DNA of 64,000 nucleotides from Adenophora triphylla var. japonica (lineage: Eukaryota; Streptophyta; Magnoliopsida; Asterales; Campanulaceae). The translations under genes and the position numbers were made by a program. The first letter of the stretch is position 1. The number at the start of each line of letters is the position of its first letter. The notes beneath the pieces were generated by a model that saw only the letters and a list, made by a program, of their open reading frames with translations, made no database searches and was not told the DNA's origin. Positions 56,891 through 64,000 of the stretch are shown here, one piece after another. Where the stretch lies: contig JAFEMH010000733.1 in NCBI GenBank assembly GCA_022495995.1, positions 1 to 64,000 on the forward strand, written 5' to 3'.

Positions 56891-57153
56891 AACTATCACT
56901 CTCCTCCTCCCCATCGAACTATCCTCCCTCCTCCTCCCCATCGAACTATCCCTCCTCCTCCTCCCCCACTATCCCTATCGACCGCTGCCTCCTCCTCCTG
57001 CTCATCATCGAGCTGTGGCTCCCGTCGTGCCGGCCTTCCTCCGGTTTTCTTCTCTCTCCAAACGCTTATCGGCCTTCCTGCTTTCCCTATTGAAGCAGTC
57101 GCCAGGTTCACGTGCCTACAAAAAACACAAATAAGAGAGAGACAATACATTAG

Positions 57154-57658
57154 AGACATCTCGTGGCCAGAACCACTCGAGATGCATCTCGAGGTGGGTT
57201 TATACGAGACATCTCGTATAAACCCACTCAGATGCATCTCGAGTGGTTTCACTCGAGATGTCCCATTAAAACCCAGTTCATTTGCTACCCGGTTTATGCC
57301 AAAACTTGGATTCAATTTTAAACAATCTAACACAAATCAACAACAACGGTGGGATGACATCTCGAGTGAAACCACTCGAGATGCATCTCGAGTGGGTTTA
57401 TACGAGACATCTCGTATAAACCCACTCAGATGCATCTCGAGTGGTTTCACTCGAGATGTCCCATTAAAACCCAGTTCATTGCTACCCAGTTTATGCCAAA
57501 ACTTGGATTCAATTTTAAACAATCTAACACAAATCAACAACAACAGTGGGATGACATCTCGAGTGAAACCACTCGAGATGCATCTCGAGTGGGTTTATAC
57601 GAGACATCTCGTATAAACCCACTCGAGATTCATCTCGAGTGGTTTCACTCGAGATGTC
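57154..57658. repeat. palindrome cluster D: 198-bp tandem repeat with 106-bp palindromes
   Basis: TCCCATTAAA recurs at 57261, 57459 and 57657 (period 198). The last unit has 52-base arms at 57553-57604 and 57607-57658, complementary with one mismatch around a 2-base centre. The middle unit (57356-57461) has the same palindrome with a 2-base gap; the first is partial. The words CTCGAGATGCATCTCGAG and ACGAGACATCTCGT are shared with cluster B. Confidence 0.95.
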
Positions 57659-57946
57659 CCATTAAATTAGGTTTAAGTTTACCTTCTTTACGGGCACGGT
57701 CGAAGAGGACGCTCCGCGACGATTACTTTAGCGGTAGCGTCGGCTCCGGTGCGGCGGGGTTGGACGCCTGGATTTTACTCTCGCCACCATTGCTCCGATT
57801 TTTCCTTTTTCCGTTGTTGCGAGTCGATTGAAATCGCCTTTCTCTCGTTCGTTCACGAGAGAAGAGGGAGAGTCTGAGAGAGAGAGTGTTTGAAATGATA
57901 AAAAAAAAAAATTGGTATATAAAGGGGCAAATTAGTAATTTCCCGG
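57659..57946 (-). promoter_or_regulatory. probable promoter and 5' exon region of the minus-strand PMD gene
   Basis: On the minus strand TTTATATACC (57923-57914) is TATA-like. It is followed by AG-rich leader sequence, a short basic/Pro-rich frame and a possible GT donor near 57683. The right MULE end is just upstream. Confidence 0.45.
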
Positions 57947-58208
57947 GATCCCTGTATTTTAAACTCCCTGTATTTAGAATTTGCCGTTATAATGAGATGG
58001 TATACAAATTCAGAATTATATGATCAATGTCTATTTAAAATAATATGCTCTAGGCCAAAATGCATTTACTCTCTCAAAAGTATCCACGGATTCCTACTTT
58101 GCACCCTCATTTAAAAAGTTGATCTGTTTGGTACCTAAAATATCAAATCGTCCCATTTTTGCACCCTAACCCAAACGAACTTTAGAAAAGTTAACAAACA
58201 ATTGAATA

Positions 58209-58300
58209 CTACCTCTGTTTCACTAATCTTTACACTTTTTGGTAGGACACGAGGATTAAGAAAAAATGTAAGTGGTGTAAGATTTGTGAGTAGAAAAAGT

Positions 58301-58338
<38 letters not shown>

Positions 58339-58489
58339 TGGTATGAAACAGTAAGTAGAAAGTTGTTATGAGTATGCAAGTGGATCCCATGAAATAAAAT
58401 AATATTAAAAATTTTATTTTATGAAAAGTGTAAAGATTAAAGGGACAGTTAAAATGGCAAAAATGTAAAGATTAGTAAAACGGATGGAG
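58209..58489 (+). mobile_element. Stowaway-like MITE, duplicate copy
   Basis: Second copy of the element at 45619-45897, with a slightly longer AG run (about 58305-58336). Confidence 0.8.
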
Positions 58490-58603
58490 TAGTTTGTAAT
58501 GGTTATTACTTTTTAATGTTAAATGCAAAGTTTTAATATAAAGTATAAAATTTATTTCTTTTTCCAAAATAATTAACATAATCTTATTCTAAAATAATCA
58601 ATA

Positions 58604-58869
58604 CTCCCTCCGTCCCATAGAACATTACTCCTTTTGCTATTTTGGGCGTCCTCTTTAAAGTCCCATTTTCCTAAAAAGGAAACCTTAAATCACTATTCTC
58701 TCCACTCATTCTCTCTCCTACATTATTTTAATACTCACAACACCATTATAATTTACTATTCTCTCCACTCATTCTCTCTCCTCCCACTCACAACACCTAC
58801 TTTAATAACATTATTCCTTATTTTCCGTTCTCAATAGTAAACGTGTAATGTTCTATGGGACGGAGGGAG
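58604..58869 (+). mobile_element. Stowaway MITE, duplicate copy
   Basis: Second copy of the element at 46012-46278, same TA flanks. Confidence 0.93.
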
Positions 58870-59012
58870 TATTTTCTAAAAATAATGTTTTTATTTTATG
58901 GCATTTTTTGTTTGTTTTATTTTCATGTTAAAAATAGTTACTGTCCGTAATAAAATATACTCCATCCGTCCCACCTCGAACCGAACTCGATTTTTGGGCA
59001 CAAGAATTAAGT

Positions 59013-59543
59013 GAGCCGTCAATTCTAGAAAACGGGACGGGACAAGAATATGAAATTCCGCAATTTTAAAGGACGGGACGTCTGAAGTTTTCGTGGGGAC
59101 AGAAAATCCCCATCCCGTCCCATACTACCTTGGGGAGCTTAAGGACAAAAACGGGATTAATGCGGGACAAGAAAATGCTAATATTATAACACTAAAATCT
59201 AATTAAGATGATGCCATAACATTAAATTGAAAACATAAGATTACTTTCTTAAGATCCAACAAAATAAAAACTTATTAAATTCATAAAATATCTTAATCAA
59301 CAACCAAAAAAAAAGGATTGTTGGAAAAAAAAACTAAGAACTAAGTGCTAAAATTACATTTAAAGTTAGTAAAATTAAAATTATATCAAGATTAAAAAAA
59401 TGTGGGACGTCCCGTCCCGCGTCCCAAACGGGATGTCCCAAATAGTCCCACTTTTATACATGATTAGAATATAGTATCCCATCCCGTCCCATTTATAAGG
59501 CGGGACGAGACATCCCGGCGGGACCATCCCGAATTGACGGCTC
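59013..59543 (+). mobile_element. non-autonomous hAT-like element, duplicate copy
   Basis: Second copy of 46424-46950, with the same 13-bp inverted ends. Confidence 0.65.
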
Positions 59544-59879
59544 TAGGTAGGAGAGATGTGTTGTGAGTGTAAAAATTACATGTGTGTGTATTTGTTTAGC
59601 CAAGTGAAATAGACTTAAACCCTAAACCCTGTCAAGGAAAATTTGTAGAATAAAAGAGCGTAAAAAAAAAAAAAAGAAGCAAAAAGGCGAGAGGCAGACA
59701 GACGGCGAAAAAGCGAGCAAAGCAAGAGCCTCACAAAAAAGGCGTACATACATCCACCGGCCAAGTGCAAATAGACAGTTAACCCCCAAGGCGCCAAAAA
59801 AGTCTAAGCGGGCGTGCGCCTTTAACAACTCTGATTATATGATAGTTTAACTCATTCACTTCAAAATTACATGTGTGTG

Positions 59880-60480
59880 TTTACCTTTGCCAATTAAGGC
59901 CTCCAAATTATCGGTTGCTTGTTTCGATGGTTGATCTTTGATAGTCGTTGAAGCCCCAATGCCTTTAATTTTGTCGTTACCTTTGCCTTTGATTTTTGGT
60001 TGGTCTTTGCAACACACAAACAAAGAAATAAAACATGTTTTGAATAAGAATATAATAAAAAATAAATTTCACAATTTCACATATAGTAGCAACCTAATAT
60101 AATTCAAACCACAAAAGGAAGAATTCTAAGACAAAAGGCTCTGAATTAAAAATTAAGAAGTTCAAATCAACAAAGCAAGTATTTGTTTAGCCAAGTGAAA
60201 TAGACTTAAACCCTTAATGCGCCTTTAACAACTATGCTTATATTATAGTTTAACTCATTCACTTCAAAATTACATGTTTATGTTTACCTTTCCCAATTAA
60301 GGCCTTCAAATTATCGGTTGCTAGTTTCGATGGTTGATCTTTGATAGTCGTTGATGCCCCAATGCCTTTACTTTTGTCGTTTCCTTTGCCTTTGATTTTT
60401 GATTTTTCTTTGCAACACACAAACAAAGAATAAAACATGTTTTGAATAAGAATATAATGAAAATAAATTTCACAATTCCA
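59880..60480. repeat. 404-bp spaced duplication, duplicate copy
   Basis: Second copy of 47281-47890. Confidence 0.7.
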
Positions 60481-60494
60481 CATATAGTAGTTAT

Positions 60495-61870
60495 GAAGCA
60501 CTAGTATGAAGTCTAATGGATAATCATGTGATGATTATATGCATGGAGATGCACATTAGATTCATGGGTACTTGTTAGAGAACAAGGTACTGGACTTGAC
60601 CCATTATGAGATTTATGTCATGGTCAAATGTCATAATTAAATCTCATATAGTCATATCATTGATATCCTTTGACCTGAGATTATCATCGTCTTCCGCTCG
60701 ATGAATATCATGTTTGATATAGTTTAACGTTGTCTTTAACCGGATGACAATAAGGGCTATCATTGGCATGGTATGATTCTTGTTTGGAAGAATGATAAGT
60801 CAAGATGGAAATTGTCCCTCGTAAAGAGAGATGTTTGCTAGGCCACTCGTAAGTAAGATTGATGTAGTGCATGGCCATGCCCGAATGAATTAATGTGATT
60901 AATGTCATTCGATTAATCAATTTACTTGGTAACGAGAAAGCATTGAACAATATGAGTTGACGTGGACCATGACTCATGTTCAATATAACATCGTGTGACA
61001 ATGGGATTGTGATATGTTATATGTAGGAAAATCGAACTTGATATTATACTATTTGGGTAGGCATGATGGCTTGCTAGAGTCCGCTCATGTCTTATGAGGA
61101 TCGATGTGATCGGACTCATTGCCAACATAGTATAGTCCTATGGGGTCACACGCATCGAACGAATTGTCAAAAATGGAATTATGGAATCTGGTGTGTTGGG
61201 CGACCGCCCAAGTGTGCCATGGGCGACCGCCCATAAGTCAACTGTTGACTTGGGCGACCGCTCAATGGCTATGGGCGAACGCTCATGGTTATATGAAAAC
61301 TGGGCATTGGAGACTGTCCACATGGGCGACCGCCCTTGCCCTTATGGGCGGCGACCGCCCATGATGGTTTTCGTATAAGGAGGTTAGGCTACTGGACACG
61401 TAGGCGACCGCCCCGTGTCTGATGGGCGACCGCCCATGTACTAACTTATTTGAAACCATTTTTGCCAAGGGTTTTTAATAGGGTATAATATTTATATAGT
61501 ATAAATAGTATCCTTGACTAACCCTAGCAACCAGTTCCGTTTTTGAGCTTTGAGAAAGACAAAAATAGAGAGGATTTTCAATTGTGAATTGAAAATCATC
61601 ACACCAATTCCACAATTCATCATAGATTGAAAAGGTTTCAATCAAGGGATCTAGCAATCCTCCTAGAAAGAGTTCTAGGGTTCGTTCATCGCGTGGATAC
61701 TCGTAGAGGATCTTCGCAATACAAGATCTTTTGTTCGTGATTCAAGGCTTGTTCCTCAAGGATTCAAGAGACCATCAATCTGGAGTCGGGTCAAGTTTAT
61801 CAAAGGCAAAATCATTCAAGGTTGGTAACCCTAATTCATACTTCTTAATTATTCATCTTGAATTGATTCT
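60495..61870 (+). repeat. LTR-like segment with GGGCGACCGCCC cluster, duplicate copy
   Basis: Second copy of 47905-49262. The near-palindrome cluster at about 61199-61435 carries several small differences from the first copy, including an inserted GGC near 61350. Confidence 0.45.
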
Positions 61871-61907
61871 AGGGCTCCGAAGTTTTCGAGTTATTTGCAT
61901 TATTCCG

Positions 61908-62461
61908 CTACGCATGGATCCTCGAAACCCAACAAGAAGGACCATATTTTTTACTATACAAATTTGCAAAAAAACTATATGGATCCCCACTAGTAAAACT
62001 TGGTTGAGAAGTAGAGGAATCATCTTCATGTTGTTGGCTTTGAGAAGTGTTTCCATATAAGGCATTATACTCATTAAAAAGGTTAATCAAATCATTTTTT
62101 GTGTTATTAACAATAATTGACGGAAGTTCATAACTACCGTCACCATCGGGATATACTTTCGTATAATAATAAGTTATAATGGTCTCTAAATCATCTAATT
62201 TAACTCGGGGATCTAATAACTTTGCAACCAAGAAAAGAGACGAAATAGTGTCAAAATATTTAAGTCACTTTTGTCTCATGTTAAAAATGCATTGTTTTAA
62301 AATAGGGCATTCTTTTAAATTGTCAAAAATAGTAACAATAGCAATACAATGCTCTAGCACCAAAACGGATGTTGGATAATAAACTTTCGAAAAAGCCAAA
62401 ATAGCGGTATTAAAAATCTTTAACAATTCACATAAATTAATGCATGCATTCTAATGATAAG
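61908..62461 (-). pseudogene. hAT transposase fragment, duplicate copy
   Basis: Second copy of 49313-49866, with the same LLDPRVKLDDLE and LINLFNEYNALYGN blocks. It is cut by the MULE end in the same place, so the MULE insertion predates the duplication. Confidence 0.75.
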
Positions 62462-62462
62462 T

Positions 62463-64000
62463 AAATACAGGGATCTAATTTGTTCCATCGTTTCACTTAC
62501 TGCCCGTCTCGTGTAAGTCTACCGAGATGTCCTCTTACATCTCGGGTAGACTTACACGACATATCTCGGGTACATTTACACGAGATTTATGTCGTGTAAG
62601 TCTACCCGAGATACAAGAGGACATCTCGGGTAGACTGGCACGAGATATGCATCAGAGGCTAATGTTTCACTTCAAAGAAGGAAAAGCTAACAAGAGACCG
62701 AACTTGGAATAAAATTTGATTGTGAATGTGATAGGACATCTCCACAAAAACCATGGGAGGGATGAATATACCATTACACGTATAGTATCGCCAAATTGTT
62801 TACGAAATGAAAGTGTTTACGAAACGAAAGCAATTAATTCAAACATTCATACAAAGTGGATAAATAAAAAACCATAACACATATACTATCCCAAATGTAA
62901 TCTTTGTCTTCTTGCATCGCCGTCCTCCTCATATAGTCGATTGTACTACGATGTCCTATCTTGGTATGGGAGGTGCGGTTGCCTTGCGCTTGGATCACAT
63001 TGGGACCTCCAAGGGAGCGGTGTTGGTGGAATGGGGTAATCATTGCCTAACATGTGAAGGCTGCAAAAGCATTAACTTGAGTTAAATACAAGGCCATCAA
63101 ATATAACGACTATAAGTAGGACAACAAAATATAACTAATATAATATAGATGATAAAAGTAAAGTATCATACCGCTATAAAATGGGTGGGGACTTGTCCCG
63201 GCAACCTGTGTCCGTCGGTGGTTGTACTCCCGCACGTACGGTCACTTAGGAAGGCATAAGTTGCCACCGCTAGATCCGTACGAAATAAACGCCACGTTAT
63301 ACCTCGTGGCAATGATGTGCCCAACCTCCGGGAGCGTCATCCAATAATAGTCGGGCGCCCAGCGGTTCATAACAAGCAAGCTTACGTAATGGCTCCGATA
63401 CCGGTATCCAAGATAGAACTCTCTCATAAAGCTCTTGGTGATCACGCACCTCGTGTAACATTCTGAGCGAACTCGGCCCCACGACTCCTCATCTCCGTAT
63501 ATTTGTAATGCTACGGCTCTATAGCCACAATGACCATCTCCTTTGACGTTGGTGATGCCTCCAATATAAGGGATAATGAAAGGCGGAAAATACGCCAAGT
63601 ACGCGGAGTCGTATATACTAGTGTGATTGGGATGTCCATTTCCCTCTCCACGTCCCTGACCATGATCCCGTCCTCGACCCCGTCCTCGACCTCGACCTCG
63701 ACCTCGACCCCGTCCTCTCCCACGACCGGAAGGAGCTAGCGGTGGATGAGACGTAGGAGTACTAGCAGGGGTTGATGGTGTGGGTTTGGTAGGTGATTTC
63801 CGTTTGCGCGTGGAATCCAAACTCCCTTGGGTTGATGCCATGAATGCACATCTAGACTGAAACAGGGAAAAAATAAAAAGAAGTGTGAGAAGCAGTGTCA
63901 AATGTACAACAAACACCCAAAGATTTGAGGCATAATTTGCATGAAAATACATACCCTTTTCTAGTCGAGGGCGGTGTAGCGGGGACTCCATAAAAGTTGT
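62463..64000 (-). mobile_element. MULE left part, duplicate copy, cut by window end
   Basis: Contains the TAAATACAGGGATC end, palindrome cluster A (62509-62650), exon 4 and exon 3 of the transposase-OTU gene and the start of exon 2. One base is missing at the exon 3 acceptor (CAGTCTAGATG instead of CAGGTCTAGATG), and further small indels break the OTU frame near 63245 and 63450. Confidence 0.85.
63175..63860 (-). pseudogene. OTU-like domain, duplicate copy, frameshifted
   Basis: GDGHCGYRAVA and the Arg-Gly run are kept (about 63500-63760), but single-base changes near 63450 and 63245 move the C-terminal half (LPEVGHIIATRYNV) into other frames. The first copy at 50571-51255 is the better reference. 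Confidence 0.78.

Larger units (their letters stand above)
49867..57976 (-). mobile_element. MULE-type DNA transposon carrying transposase-OTU and PMD genes
   Basis: The ends carry TAAATACAGGGATC at 49867 and the inverted forms GATCCCTGTATTTT (57947) and ACTCCCTGTATTTA (57963). Between them lie two minus-strand genes, a transposase fused to an OTU domain and a plant mobile domain gene, plus a 166-bp tandem array and four palindrome clusters. The inverted ends are short for a MULE and a 9-bp target duplication could not be confirmed, so the borders are provisional. The second copy of its left part is at 62463-64000. Confidence 0.7.
45397..57986. repeat. first copy of a 12.59-kb direct tandem duplication
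   Basis: The sequence from GTTATAATGAGATGG at 45397 recurs at 57987, and the match continues to the window end with offset 12590 rising to about 12602 by small indels. The unit includes MITEs, an LTR-like segment, a hAT fragment and the whole MULE. The second copy runs at least to the MULE OTU exon. Confidence 0.93.
57987..64000. repeat. second copy of the 12.59-kb duplication, cut by window end
   Basis: Nearly identical to 45397-51400. Differences are mostly short clustered replacements and indels, often with CTTA-like inserts (around 59135, 61440, 62490, 63075 and 63245), not scattered substitutions. This pattern could come from assembly or polishing errors. Confidence 0.93.

Noticed and set aside
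57182..57831. Open frames with repeated RINPL and CISSG segments on both strands
   Set aside because: They are translations of the 198-bp palindromic repeat in shifted frames.
1..64000. tRNA, rRNA or other structural RNA genes
   Set aside because: Only tRNA-complementary primer sites were found (7700-7717 and 31192-31203). No cloverleaf or ribosomal sequence was seen by eye; a tRNA-finding program would be needed to exclude one fully.

Overview
The window is nuclear DNA of a flowering plant, most likely a eudicot, and consists almost entirely of nested transposable elements and satellite-like repeats. Evidence for a plant: a chromodomain Ty3/gypsy element of Del/Tekay type, a Tat/Ogre-like Ty3/gypsy element with a second (archaeal-type) RNase H, plant L1 LINEs with a DUF4283-type ORF1 and an RNase H, a FAR1-type MULE transposase with an OTU domain, a plant mobile domain (PMD) gene, Stowaway MITEs with CTCCCTCCGTCCC ends, and CCCTAAA-type telomere-like repeats. 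No intact host gene is convincingly present. The species cannot be named from the sequence.

Layout. (1) 1-6827: decayed Tekay-like element (gag, protease, RT, RNase H, integrase, chromodomain, 3' LTR). Its 5' LTR lies outside the window. (2) 6828-14940: Tat/Ogre-like element (LTR remnant, PBS, long leader, gag, RT-RNase H, second RNase H, integrase), cut off inside the integrase. (3) 14941-21811: about 36 units of a 171-bp satellite, with three Stowaway MITEs (two of them nested) and an internal segmental duplication of about 3.2 kb. (4) 21815-44209: five L1-type LINE copies (A-E), all on the + strand and head to tail. Each poly(A) tail is followed directly by CCCTAAA-type repeats before the next copy. 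Copy B carries two broken Copia elements, copy C has ORF1 but no ORF2, copy D is 5' truncated, and copy E has a twin-priming type 5' inversion. (5) 44210-45396: low-complexity DNA with a two-exon gene fragment of unknown function. (6) 45397-57986: a 12.59-kb unit that starts again at 57987 and runs to the window end. It holds MITEs, a hAT-like MITE, an LTR-like segment with a GGGCGACCGCCC cluster, a hAT transposase fragment, and a MULE of about 8.1 kb. The MULE carries a transposase-OTU fusion gene and a decayed PMD gene, both on the minus strand, and four clusters of strong palindromes.

How the parts relate. Nearly all coding regions are broken by stops or frameshifts, so this is a fossil record of insertions. 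The two best candidates for under-described biology are the LINE/telomere-repeat array, whose junction polarity fits reverse transcription primed from a telomeric G-strand 3' end, and the MULE with its OTU-fused transposase and long palindromes at its ends, in its 5' region and in its first intron.
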